Positions 8,484-17,125 of a stretch of DNA of 64,000 nt are shown here, piece by piece. The stretch is from JBBROS01 sp965217935 (GTDB lineage Bacteria; Pseudomonadota; Alphaproteobacteria; Acetobacterales; Acetobacteraceae), in assembly GCA_965217935.1 (NCBI GenBank), contig OZ244581.1, positions 310,001-374,000 of the forward strand. Direction: 5' to 3'. Both the position numbers and the translations under genes were made by a program. Positions within the stretch are counted from its first letter, which is position 1, and every line of letters starts with the position of its first letter. The notes beneath the pieces are model-generated. The model did no database searches, was not told where the DNA came from, and saw only the letters and a program-made list of their open reading frames with translations.

Positions 8484-9551
8484 CTACTCCAGCGCTTGCG
8501 GCGACTCCTCCTCCAGGAACTGCTGCACCTCGTGGATGAACTGCATCCGGTTCTTCTCCAGCATCACCGTATGCGTCCCCTCGCCGAGTTCTACCCACCG
8601 CTTGTAGGGCGCGTTTTTCAGCTGCAGGAAGTAGGCCGCCGTCTGATAGGTGGGCAGGTCCGCATCCCACTCCGCGTGAATCAGCAAGGTCGGCGCCCGG
8701 ATGTCCGACGGCTGATACAGCGGCTTGCCAGCCAGCCAATAATCGCGGCTATCCTGAATGACGCCGTTCGGCGCCCGCAGCACGGGCGGGGTCTGCTTGG
8801 CGCCGGACGGGTCGGTCGCGAACGTCGCGTCCGCCCACATCTCGAACCAGCCCGGCGGGATCAGGTCCGCTTTCTTGTCCTCCGGCACTCCTTTCAGCCA
8901 GCGGTCCCGCGCCGCATCCCGAGTGACGGCCCGGTAGGCCCCGAGCGGCGGCGCATCGGCCGGCGCCGTGTTGTTGCTCAGCCATTGCGGCGCATACAGC
9001 ACGAGCCGGGCCACGCTGTCGTTATGGCCGGTCGCATACAGCCCCATGATCGACGTGCCCCACGACCAGCCCATCAGGTTTACCTTGGCAACACCGCGCC
9101 GCTGCTTGACGAAATCCACCACCGAGCCGACATCGCGCGCCGCGGTCGCGGTATCGACGATCGGCTTGTTGTCCTTCGCCGGCTGCGCCATTTCCGCGGG
9201 CCGGGTCGAGCGGCTGTAGCCGCGCACGTCGAGCAGCCAGACATCCCACCCCCGGGCGGCCAGCATATCCATCATCGACGCGCCGCCCACCGGAAGGTCG
9301 AACGCCGTTTCCGCCGGGTAGGTGGCGCCGTGGACAAAGATCAGGATGCGTTCGGCCTTGAACGCCTGCACGCCTTGCGGATGCTTGTTGCGGACGTAGA
9401 GCTCGATCCCCGGATCGGAAGCGGGAACCATAAACTCCTGCATCTCCGAGGACTCGGCCGCTCGGCTCATGCCGGGGGCGGCCAGAAGCCCGATCAGCAG
9501 CATCGCGCAGGCGTCCGACAAACGACGAAGCGAATAAGCGGCTTGTGCCAT
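8484..9551 (-). CDS. Exported alpha/beta hydrolase (esterase-like)
   Basis: This 355-aa alpha/beta-hydrolase has a Sec-type signal peptide (charged YSLRR, hydrophobic AMLLIGLLAA, cleavage near SRAA at 30-33). The oxyanion-side HG is in FVHGATYP (74-75), the nucleophile elbow is GWSWGTS with Ser163, an acid candidate is in HAEWDADLP, and the His is in EGTHTV. Together these give a plausible Ser-Asp-His triad. GGGAGAAACGCTG precedes the ATG at 9551. As the first gene of the operon and an exported enzyme, it may hydrolyse an ester or lactone outside the cytoplasm before the Liv-type system imports the acid. That role is inferred from context only. Confidence 0.85.
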   Translation of the reverse strand: MAQAAYSLRRLSDACAMLLIGLLAAPGMSRAAESSEMQEFMVPASDPGIELYVRNKHPQGVQAFKAERILIFVHGATYPAETAFDLPVGGASMMDMLAARGWDVWLLDVRGYSRSTRPAEMAQPAKDNKPIVDTATAARDVGSVVDFVKQRRGVAKVNLMGWSWGTSIMGLYATGHNDSVARLVLYAPQWLSNNTAPADAPPLGAYRAVTRDAARDRWLKGVPEDKKADLIPPGWFEMWADATFATDPSGAKQTPPVLRAPNGVIQDSRDYWLAGKPLYQPSDIRAPTLLIHAEWDADLPTYQTAAYFLQLKNAPYKRWVELGEGTHTVMLEKNRMQFIHEVQQFLEEESPQALE

Positions 9552-9627
9552 CAGCGTTTCTCCCTAGCCCTTCTCTTGAGCCTTGAATGCAACCTGACAC
9601 CCGGACTTGTGGGAACGCAAGGCCGGC

Positions 9628-10466
9628 GGTTCTGTTGCAAACGCTTGATCTGGGCGAGCGAAGCGTTGGGCGGCGCTTTCAGGCAGCGACTTCGAAGAGG
9701 CCGGCAACGAAGGCAGCCTGCGCCTGCATGTCTCGCCCGCCGACATTGTGAACCTGCCCCTTCCTGATCATCGCCATCGCCTCATAACCCGCCAGCCCTC
9801 GTTTGGCGCTCTCCGAGCCGCCGAAGCCAAGCCCCGGCCGGACCAGCCGTTTGATCCGCCGGTGATCCCGCTCCACGATGTTGTTCAGGTATTTGCGCTG
9901 CCGCAGCTTTGAGAAGCGCCACAACTCACCCGCACGCTTCATGTCTGCCTCTGCGCGCGAGTAGGCCGGGTTCTTGTCGACTGTGATCGTGCGCGGGTTC
10001 ATGGCGTGCGGCTGGGCCAGCGCCTTGCGGGCGAACCGTTTGGCCGATGCGGCATCCCGCTGCGCCGACAGCAGGACGTCAATGGTCTGCCCGAGGCTGT
10101 CGACCGCGCGATACAGGTAGGTCCAGGCGCCCTTGACCTTGACGTATGTCTCGTCGACCCGCCACCACCCGGCGCACGGCCGCAGGTGATGCCGGACCCG
10201 CTGCTCCAACTCGGCGGCATAGGCCTGCACCCACCGGAACAATGTGGCGTGGTCAACCGCGACGCCTCAGTCCGCCAGCATCGCAGAAAGATGTCGATAG
10301 CTGATCGGGAACGCCAGATGCCGCCGCAGCGCCCACAGGATCGCCTCGGACGTGAGGTGTCGCGCCTTGATCACGCCGTCCTGGCCCACCGACATCTCGC
10401 CCACCCGTCACGCTGCTGGCGAGCTTCTAACCCGTCTGTGGCCGATCCGCTATTTGCAACAGAACC
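9628..10466 (-). mobile_element. IS6-family element with 14-bp terminal repeats
   Basis: Perfect 14-bp inverted repeats GGTTCTGTTGCAAA lie at 9628-9641 and, inverted, at 10453-10466, bounding an 839-bp unit of normal IS6 size. The single transposase gene inside is on the minus strand and contains a nonsense codon. The flanking 8-bp sequences do not match, so no target duplication remains. This suggests recombination or deletion after insertion. On the right it cuts an alpha/beta-hydrolase gene. Confidence 0.9.
9679..10395 (-). pseudogene. IS6-family transposase, nonsense at codon 43
   Basis: Reading minus from ATG 10395 gives a normal IS6-family N-terminus (ARHLTSEAILWALRRHL, SYRHLSAML), then TGA at 10269-10267, codon 43. 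Relatives have Arg at that position, so a single C-to-T change of CGA explains it. The frame then continues intact for 188 codons: WWRVDETYVKVKG (first D), ITVDKNPAY (second D) and RYLNN-type KYLNNIVERDHRRIK with the third acidic residue. The HTH is therefore separated from the DDE domain. An internal GTG at 10260 or TTG near 10242 could give only a domain lacking the DNA-binding N-terminus. Probably inactive unless the stop is read through. Confidence 0.88.
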
Positions 10467-10559
10467 CGCCGCGGCACCGGCCAGGTCCGAAACCTGGTCG
10501 CGCCAAAGCTCGGCATCATTGAGCTGCCCGGGCAGCAGCAGCAAAGTGGGCTTCATGGG
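10467..10559 (-). pseudogene. Alpha/beta hydrolase N-terminal fragment
   Basis: From ATG 10559 on the minus strand the sequence MKPTLLLLPGQLNDAELW continues as RDQVSDLAGAA up to the IS6 terminal repeat at 10466. The LLLLPG start followed by an acidic loop is the usual beginning of small cytoplasmic alpha/beta hydrolases. Only about 31 codons survive, and I found no matching remainder on the other side of the IS. The rest was probably deleted together with the target duplication. Confidence 0.5.
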
Positions 10560-10631
10560 TGCAAGCACTTGATGCCGGCGGCAGAAACGCCCGGCGTCAA
10601 TAAGGGGGCAGCCAAGTCATGCCTCAGTTTG

Positions 10632-10658
10632 GCGGCACGGCGTGCCACGCCGTGCCGC
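10632..10658. terminator. 27-nt near-perfect palindrome after the acyl-CoA dehydrogenase gene
   Basis: Two perfectly complementary 13-nt arms (GCGGCACGGCGTG and its reverse complement) are separated by one base. The structure starts 8 bp after the stop codon of the minus-strand gene ending at 10667, the position expected of a transcription terminator. There is no T-run after it on the minus strand, so it is not a textbook intrinsic terminator. It could instead be an mRNA 3'-end stabiliser or a protein-binding palindrome. Confidence 0.5.
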
Positions 10659-10666
10659 ATGGCGCC

Positions 10667-12358
10667 TTAGTTCAGCCGACTCAGGATGCCGCGCGCGATC
10701 ACCTGGGCCTGGATTTCGGCGGCGCCCTCGAAGATGGAGAGGATGCGGGCGTCGCACAGCACGCGGCTGACCGGGTATTCAAGGGCGTAGCCGTTGCCGC
10801 CGTGGACCTGCACGGCACTGTCGGCATTGGACCAGGCAACGTGGGCGGCGAGTAGCTTGGCCATGCCGGCCTCGATGTCGCAGCGTTGCCCCTGGTCCTT
10901 TTGCCGCGCGGAAAAGTAGGTGAGCTGCCGGGCCATCATGGTTTCGGTCGCCATGGCAGCCAGCTTCGCTGCCACGCGCGGGAAACCGGCAATGGCGCGG
11001 CCGAACTGCGCGCGGTCGCGGGCGTAGTTGGCCGCCAGCTCCATCGCGTTCTGCGCAACGCCGAGCGCCCGCGCCCCGGTCTGGATACGCGCACTCTCAA
11101 AGGTTTCCATCAACTGCTTGAAACCCTGGCCTTCCACGCCGCCCAGCAGGTTGGCGGCCGGGACACGGAAGCGCTCGAACGCGATCTCGTACTCCTTCAT
11201 GCCGCGATAGCCCAGCACCGGGATTTCCCCGCCGCTCATGCCTGGCGCCGGGAACGGGTTCGCGTCGTCGCCGCGCGGCTTTTCCGCCAGCAGCATCGAC
11301 AAGCCTTTGTAGTCCGATGTGCCCGGGTCCGTCCGCACCAGCAGCGTCATTAGATCCGAGCGCGCGCCGTGGGTGATCCAGGTCTTGGACCCCGTCACCA
11401 CGTAGTCGTCGCCGTCCCGCACCGCGCGGGTGCGTAGGCTGCCGAGGTCCGATCCGGTGTTCGGCTCGGTGAACACGGCCGTGGGCAGCGTGGCGCCGGA
11501 GGCGATGGCCGGCAGCCAACGCGCCTTCTGCGCCGGCGTGCCGGCGATGCCGATCAGCTCGGCCGCGATCTCGGCCCGCGTGCCCAGCGAGCCGACGCCG
11601 ATGTAGCCGCGGCTCAGCGCTTCGGACACGACGCACATCGCGATCTTGCCCAAGCCGGAACCGCCATCCTCTTCCCGCACCGTCAACCCGAACACGCCCA
11701 TTCCGGCCAGGGACTCGATGATGCCAATCGGGATCACCTCGTCCCGCAGGTGCCACCCATGCGCGTGCGGCGCGATCTCGGCATCGGCGTAGCGGGTGAA
11801 CTGGTCCCGGATGGCGGCGATGGTCTCGTCCTCCACGCCGGGGTCGCCGAAGCGCCCTTCCGCGGCGGCGGCGGCCAGCAAGTGACGCGCGCCGCTAAGG
11901 GCGGCCGGGTCGGACAGGTGCGCGTGGACCGGATCGGCCAGGAAGGCGGCCAGTGCGGCAGCGGGCACGCCGAGGTCGCCGGGGCGGACCATCTCGGTCT
12001 GGCTCATCGGGATGCCGCCGCCGAGCTGCGCCAGGTACTCGGCAAACCCCAGGCGCAGGATAGCGGCCTCAAGCGGCGTGAACCGCCCGGCCCCTTCCAG
12101 CGCTTGCGCCCAGCGCAGCGTTTGCCGCAGCGCCTCGACATAGGTGGCCTGCCACGCGAAGCCGTGCAGCGCATACTGGTGCGTGTCGAGCAGCGCAGGC
12201 TTCGGCTTGCCGCCGGCCAGCACCTGCCCGGCCACCGCGAGCCGCGACGCGCCGAGCAAGCGTTCGGCCAAGGCCAAGCCCGCCGCGCAGGCGTCCAGCA
12301 GCCCCCGTGCGCCCTGTGTCACGTCGTCCGAGATCATGGGCCGGGTCAGCTCGTTCAT
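10667..12358 (-). CDS. mcd: Acyl-CoA dehydrogenase, methylsuccinyl-CoA dehydrogenase-like
   Basis: This 563-aa flavoprotein is far longer than ordinary 380-400-aa acyl-CoA dehydrogenases because of an N-terminal domain of about 150 residues (YALHGFAWQATYVEALRQ, LGFAEYLAQLGGGIPMSQ). That extension and length are characteristic of (2S)-methylsuccinyl-CoA dehydrogenase of the ethylmalonyl-CoA pathway, which makes mesaconyl-C1-CoA. The C-terminal part has the usual domains: TAVFTEPNTGSDLGSLRTRA for FAD and substrate binding, DRAQFGRAIAGFPRVAAKLA, and IFEGAAEIQAQ near the end. The ATG at 12358 overlaps the upstream CoA-transferase gene by 4 bp, so the two enzymes are co-produced. The exact substrate is inferred from architecture and neighbour; a different branched acyl-CoA is possible. 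Confidence 0.72.
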   Translation of the reverse strand: MNELTRPMISDDVTQGARGLLDACAAGLALAERLLGASRLAVAGQVLAGGKPKPALLDTHQYALHGFAWQATYVEALRQTLRWAQALEGAGRFTPLEAAILRLGFAEYLAQLGGGIPMSQTEMVRPGDLGVPAAALAAFLADPVHAHLSDPAALSGARHLLAAAAAEGRFGDPGVEDETIAAIRDQFTRYADAEIAPHAHGWHLRDEVIPIGIIESLAGMGVFGLTVREEDGGSGLGKIAMCVVSEALSRGYIGVGSLGTRAEIAAELIGIAGTPAQKARWLPAIASGATLPTAVFTEPNTGSDLGSLRTRAVRDGDDYVVTGSKTWITHGARSDLMTLLVRTDPGTSDYKGLSMLLAEKPRGDDANPFPAPGMSGGEIPVLGYRGMKEYEIAFERFRVPAANLLGGVEGQGFKQLMETFESARIQTGARALGVAQNAMELAANYARDRAQFGRAIAGFPRVAAKLAAMATETMMARQLTYFSARQKDQGQRCDIEAGMAKLLAAHVAWSNADSAVQVHGGNGYALEYPVSRVLCDARILSIFEGAAEIQAQVIARGILSRLN

Positions 12359-13584
12359 GGTGCGCGCCTTTCCTTCTGGGCATCGGCCACGACGCCCGCG
12401 TCGTGCAGCTTCGCGTAGTGTGCAGATGGAATGCCGAGCAGATCTGCAAGCACCGCCTCCGTATGCTCGCCCAGACGGGGCGCCGGTCGGGGCGGCAGAC
12501 GGCCATCGGCGGAAAAGCCGAGCGGCGCCGCGTTGGCCAGCACCCGCCCGGCGCCGGGCTGGTCGATCTCGGCGAAAATGGGGTTGGCGGCTGAGCAGCG
12601 CGGGTCCTCGCGCACCAGTTGGCCGAAATCCTGGTACGGTCCCCACAGGACGCCGCTGCCATCAAAGGCGGCGCGAACCGCGGCCAGGCTGCGCTGCGCG
12701 AACCAGGGTTCCAGCACTGCGGCGATGGCGGCCCGCGCTTCGAACCGGCCGCCTTCGGCGCCCATGTCCACCCCCATCAGCGGCCCCACGGCTGCCAGCC
12801 GCTCCGCCAAGCCTGTCGCCTGGCCGATGGCACGCCATTGCCGGTTCGAGATTGCGGCCAGCATGACCCGGCGCCCGTCCATCGTCGCGAAGTCCCGCCC
12901 GAACGCGCCGTACAGGTCGTTGCCGAGCGGCGGGCGGACGATGCCGTTGAGCTGGACGTCGGCGAGGTAGCCGAGGTTGCCAACGGTTGCGAGCATCACG
13001 TCAGACAGTGCCAGCGTGACCTCCTGCCCGTGGCCGTGCCGCGTCCGCGCCCGTTCGGCGGCCAGCAGGGCGGTCGCGAGATAGAGGCCGGCCGCGATGT
13101 CCCAGGCCGGCAATACATGATTGATCGGGGCGGGACCTGGCCCGGTCGCAAGCGGGAAGCCGCTGGCGCAGTTCACGGTATAATCAATGGCCGCGCTGCC
13201 GTCGGCGTTGCCCGTCAGCCGCAGCATGATGAGGTCGGCGCGGCGCTTCGCCAGTGGGCAGTAGCCGAGCCAGCCACGGGACGGCAGGTTGGTAAGCAGC
13301 ATCCCGCCATCTCCGCCGGGCAGGCCGATCAGCGCGGTCGCGATCTCCTGGCCCTCGGGCTTGTCGAGCGCGAGGCAGACGGAGCGCTTGCCCTTGTTCA
13401 GGCTCGCCCAATACAGACTGTCGCCCGACGGGGTCAACGGCCAGCGGTTGATGTCGATGTTGCCGCCGATGGGGTCGATGCGGATCACGTCGGCGCCCAG
13501 TTGCGCCAGCGTCATGCCGCCCACCGGGGCCGCGATGAACGCGGACACCTCCACCAGCCTCATGCCATCCAGGATACCCGGCAT
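12355..13584 (-). CDS. mct: Family III CoA transferase, mesaconyl-CoA C1-C4 transferase-like
   Basis: This is a 409-aa CaiB/BaiF-type (family III) CoA transferase. The start MPGILDGMRLVEVSAFIAAP with GGMTLAQLGADVIRIDPIGG and RWPLTPSGDSLYWASLNKGK resembles 2-methylfumaryl-CoA isomerase, which moves CoA within mesaconyl-CoA from C1 to C4. The likely catalytic Asp aligns with the region AGLYLATALLAAERARTRHG. ATG 13584 was preferred to an upstream GTG because GGTGGAA lies just ahead of it. The gene lies 2 bp after the sucA stop and overlaps the dehydrogenase start by 4 bp. With the neighbour it could convert methylsuccinyl-CoA to mesaconyl-C4-CoA. The hydratase and lyase needed to finish that route are not in this window. 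Confidence 0.66.
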   Translation of the reverse strand: MPGILDGMRLVEVSAFIAAPVGGMTLAQLGADVIRIDPIGGNIDINRWPLTPSGDSLYWASLNKGKRSVCLALDKPEGQEIATALIGLPGGDGGMLLTNLPSRGWLGYCPLAKRRADLIMLRLTGNADGSAAIDYTVNCASGFPLATGPGPAPINHVLPAWDIAAGLYLATALLAAERARTRHGHGQEVTLALSDVMLATVGNLGYLADVQLNGIVRPPLGNDLYGAFGRDFATMDGRRVMLAAISNRQWRAIGQATGLAERLAAVGPLMGVDMGAEGGRFEARAAIAAVLEPWFAQRSLAAVRAAFDGSGVLWGPYQDFGQLVREDPRCSAANPIFAEIDQPGAGRVLANAAPLGFSADGRLPPRPAPRLGEHTEAVLADLLGIPSAHYAKLHDAGVVADAQKERRAP

Positions 13585-13586
13585 CG

Positions 13587-14655
13587 TCAGTTCCACCCGT
13601 CGGGCGCATCCCCGAGCCCGTCCGCAACGATGCGCGCCTGCTCTGCTTCGTGCTCGCCATGGAACGACCCGGCCGGCGAGGCGGCTTCTGCCCGGCCCAC
13701 GTATCTGACGCGGGGTACTGGCGCCCCCGCCTCACCTAGCACCTCCTCGATCCGGCGGTCGAGCCACAACCAGGCGCCCATATTGCGCGGCTCCTCCTGC
13801 ACCCAGCAGCACAGTGCCGCCGGCCAGCGTGCGAATACGTCGCGCAGCGCCGGTTTGGGGAACGGATACAACTCCTGCAGCCGCACAACCGCAACGCCGT
13901 CCAGGCCCCGGCGGTCCCGCTCGGCCAGCAGGTCGTAGGTGACCTTGCCGCTGCACGGCAGAATGCGGGTGACGGCCGGGCCGGGCGCATCGACCAGCAC
14001 CGGCTCGAACGCGCGGCCGGGTCCGAATGCCTCAGGCGGTGAAGCGGCGGCCGGCAGGCGCAGCAACCGCTTAGCCCCCATCACGAGCAGCGGCATGCGC
14101 CGGCGGGCTAGCGCCTGCCGCCGCAGCAGGTGGAAGTACTTGGCGGGCGTGGACGGGTTGGCGATCCGCATGTTGCCTGCTGCCGCCATCTGCAGGAAGC
14201 GCTCCAGCCGGGCGGAGGAATGTTCGGGACCCTGGCCTTCCAGCCCATGCGGCAGCAGGACCACGAGGCCGGATTGGCTGCACCACTTCTCCTCGCCGGC
14301 CGCGACGAACTGGTCGAGGATGATCTGCGCGCCGTTGGCGAAGTCGCCGAACTGCGCTTTCCACACCGTCAAGCCATCCGGGGCGCCAAGGCTGTAGCCG
14401 TGCTCAAAACCGAGCACCGCGTATTCCGACAACGGACTGTTGAGCACGTCGAACCGCGCCTCACCGGCCGCGAGCGCCGCCAACTTGGTATAACGACGCC
14501 CGGTGGCAGCATCGACCAGGCTGTAGTGCCGGTGCGAGAACGCGCCCCGCACCACGCCTTGCCCGGTCAGCCGGACGCTGACGCCGTCCTGCAGCAGGGG
14601 ACCGAACGCGAGGGACTCCGCGACGGGCCAGGCAATGCCGCGTCGCAAGGCTCGC
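13587..14655 (-). pseudogene. sucA: 2-oxoglutarate dehydrogenase E1 (SucA), C-terminal part only
   Basis: The minus-strand frame ending at 13587 carries the last 350 or so residues of SucA: WPVAESLAFGPLLQDG, GAFSHRHYSLVDAATG, FGDFANGAQIILDQF, LLPHGLEGQGPEHSSARLER, and the ending VRYVGRAEAASPAGS with FHGEHEAEQARIV. A full E1 is about 950 aa. Homology stops at about 14655, where IS110/IS1182 sequence begins, and the N-terminal two thirds, including the first half of the thiamine diphosphate site, are missing from the window. The open frame running on to 16370 is only chance continuation through the IS. The gene cannot make E1 and presumably an intact copy exists elsewhere. Confidence 0.82.
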
Positions 14656-14781
14656 GTTGCGGTAGGAGTTGATCCTGCTCGGCTTTCGTGGGTTTTCCGC
14701 AGATGGGGTGGACGGCCCCCCTGCGGCATCGATGTGCCAAAGTGCGGGTCGTGAGAACCGGCAGAAAAGGAACCGCCCGCG

Positions 14782-14890
14782 ATGAGCATTACCATGATCG
14801 GCCTCGACGCGGCCAAGTCAGTTTTCCAGGTCCATGCAATGGATGATGCCGGGGGCCGTCCACTCCATCTGCGGAAGACCGACCAAACCG
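14782..14890 (+). pseudogene. IS110-family transposase, N-terminal fragment
   Basis: ATG 14782 begins MSITMIGLDAAKSVFQVHAM, matching the RuvC-like DEDD start (first Asp in GLD) of IS110-family transposases. Homology fades after about 30 residues and is cut by the IS1182 left repeat at 14890. About 300 further residues of the family are absent. Confidence 0.65.
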
Positions 14891-16668
14891 ATACTGCTGG
14901 CAAAGTCAGGCCAGGTTTGGCAGGAGGGTAGGCTTTCCTTGTCCGGCGCGTGAGCGCCGCTGTCTTGGAAAATCCTGATGTCGCACCGCTCCTCTCTTGC
15001 CGGTGCTGTTCCTGCATCCACGGCCATGATTGCCCGTGCGGCGTTCCCTCGGGGCAACCCGTATGTGCGGCTGCGCGACACCCTGGGGACGATGTTCGCC
15101 GATCAGCAGTTCGCTGAGACCCTGTCCGACCGGCGGGCCGCGGACGCCGCCCGGGGCCGCATCGACTGGAAATACCTGCTCGGGCTGGAGCGAGCCGATC
15201 CCGGCTTCGATGCCTCAGAGCGGAGCGAGTTCCGCAGCCGGCTGGCGGAGGGTGGTGCGGAGGCGCTGTTGCTCGAAACACTGCTGGCGCTGTGCCGCGA
15301 GCAGAAGCTGCTGGCGCTCTGTGGGCGGAGTTGCCCAAGGTTCTGCCTGCGTAGCAGGTGGAATGGCAACGGAGGGGGCAGCGCACGGACAGCACGCACG
15401 GGCTGGGGGCCGTTCGCTCCCTCAATCGGCTGGGCCGCGCTCCGGCTGGGCTGCGCCACCGCAACAACGCGGGCGGCTGAACGCCCTGGGCGCCGTCGCC
15501 CCTGACTGGCTCCGCGGGCAGGCCGACCCGGCCTGGACGGACCGCTACGCGAAACCGGCCGACGACGACCACCTCCCGCCTGGCGAGGCAGCGCGACGGG
15601 CCTGCGCCGAGGCGGGCGGGCGTGATGACCATGCGCTGCTCGCGGCCGTTGCGCCGGCATGGCTGCGCGAGGCGCCCGCAGTCATGCTGCTGCGCCGGGG
15701 CTGGATGCAGAACTTCTGCCTGGCGCCGGCCGGGGCCGCGTCTGGGTGAGGCGGCGCCACGGCCAGTGACGCTGTGGTGCGTTGGCGCACTTCGGTGCAG
15801 GGCGTCCTGACCTCGTTGCTGATGGTTGCCTCGCCCTACGATCAGGACGTGCATTACGCCAAGAAGCGCAGCGCCACCTGGATCGGCGACAAGGTCCCTT
15901 TGACGGAAGCATGCGACGAGGACAGGCCGCACCTGATCACCCACGTCGAGACGATGCCTGCGCCGGTGGTGGACCGCGACGCGCTCCAGCCGATCCACCT
16001 CGCACTGGCCGCCAAGGACCTGCTGCCGGGCAAGCGCCTGGTAGACGCCGGTTACGTGGATGCGGACCAGTCGGTGGTCAGCGCGCGCGACTACGGCGTC
16101 GACCTGATCGGGCCGACCCCCAAAGACAACCAGTGGCAAGCCAGGACCGAGGGGGCCTTCACCGTCCAGGACTTCGCCCTCGATTGAGACAAGCAACTCG
16201 CGACCTGCCCGGCCGGGCCCACCAGCCACAGCTGGACCGCCGACGCCAACCAGGGACGGACGGTGATGCGCATCCGCTTCTCGACCACCGACTGCAAAAC
16301 CTGCGCGCTCAAGCCGCGCTGCACCCGCGCGCCCCGTCGCCTGCTGACGCCACGGCGGCGCGAGGAACATGTTGCGCTTGAAGCCGCCCGAGTGCGCGAG
16401 GTTGAACGGCCGTTCGCTGACGAATATCGCCGCCGTGCTGGCATCGAGGGCACGCTGTCACTGGGCGCCCGCACCATGCACCTCCGTCGGTCCCGCTACA
16501 TCGGGCTTGCAAAAACTCAGCTTCAGCATGTGCTCACGGCCGCCGCCGGGAATTTCTGCCGCCTCAGCGACTGGCTTGCCGGGACGTCACGCGAACAAAC
16601 CCGTCAATCTGCCTTCGTCAGGCTCATGGACATGCCAGCCACAGTCTGACGACTTCGCCAGCAGTATC
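14890..16668 (+). mobile_element. IS1182-family element, decayed
   Basis: GATACTGCTGGCAAAGTC at 14890-14907 and its inverted partner at 16651-16668 (one mismatch in 18) bound the unit. It contains a single broken IS1182-type transposase gene in the plus direction. The left end abuts an IS110 fragment beside truncated sucA, and the right end abuts a truncated SDR gene. No matching target duplication is visible. The element therefore sits at a deletion junction between two operons. Confidence 0.82.
14978..16649 (+). pseudogene. IS1182-family transposase, multiply frameshifted
   Basis: Recognisable IS1182 pieces appear in order but in three frames: AFPRGNPYVRLRDTLG and RIDWKYLLGLE (frame from 14978), RTDSTHGLGAVRSLNRLG (near 15382, first catalytic Asp), LNALGAVAPDWL (near 15480), GYVDADQSVVSARDYGVDL (near 16047) and the family ending YIGLAKTQLQHVLTAAAGNF with LSDWLAGTSREQTRQSAF. 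About 35 residues are deleted between FADQQFAE and TLSDRRAAD relative to the family. There is also an in-frame TGA at 16185-16187 at a position where relatives read Trp. The gene is inactive. Confidence 0.86.
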
Positions 16669-16689
16669 CAAGCCGGGGCAATCCCAATC

Positions 16690-17112
16690 TTAGACGATGG
16701 CGCCTCGGGCCCGCTCGAGCATGGCGCGGCCGAACGCCTGGCACGACCAGAACACGCCGTTGAGGTTGATGTCGATCACCTGCCGCCATAGCTCGGGCGC
16801 CGCCGTCTCGGCCGCCACGCCGCTGATGGCAATACCGGCGCAGCAGATGAGGATGTCGACGGCGCCCACGTCACGCTCAATGCCAACGGCCGCGGCCTCG
16901 ACGGCGTTCTGGTCAGTAACATTAATGATGCGAGTGGACACCTCGGCCCCGAGTGCGGCAAGCGTTTCAGCGCCGGACGCCGCCGCCGCTTCATCGCGCT
17001 CGAGCAGGACAAGCCCTGCCTCGGCGCAGGCGAGGCCGATGCCGCGCTCGCCGCCAGTGACGACTGCGACGCGGCCCTCCAGGTCGCATTTTCCAAGATA
17101 GTCTGTCGCCAT
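16690..17112 (-). pseudogene. SDR-family oxidoreductase, C-terminally truncated
   Basis: This short-chain dehydrogenase begins MATDYLGKCDLEGRVAVVTG with the Rossmann motif TGGERGIG, then has VDILICCAGIA and INLNGVFWSCQAFGRAM, but stops at GAIV. It therefore lacks the catalytic Ser/Tyr-x-x-x-Lys half (140 of about 250 aa). The stop codon is generated 22 bp before the IS1182 right repeat, so the 3' half was lost at that junction. A short internal deletion after ACAE is also suspected. It was the gene after the FGGY kinase (13-bp gap) and presumably the polyol/sugar dehydrogenase of that operon. Confidence 0.82.
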
Positions 17113-17125
17113 GGATCTCTCGTGG

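Noticed and set aside
15774..16187. A stand-alone 137-aa protein with GYVDADQSVV
   Set aside because: It is the middle part of the IS1182 transposase pseudogene, bounded by a frameshift and a TGA, not an independent gene.
13587..16370. 927-codon minus frame that would extend SucA through the IS1182 element
   Set aside because: SucA homology ends at about 14655; the rest is the reverse strand of transposase sequence that happens to lack stops.
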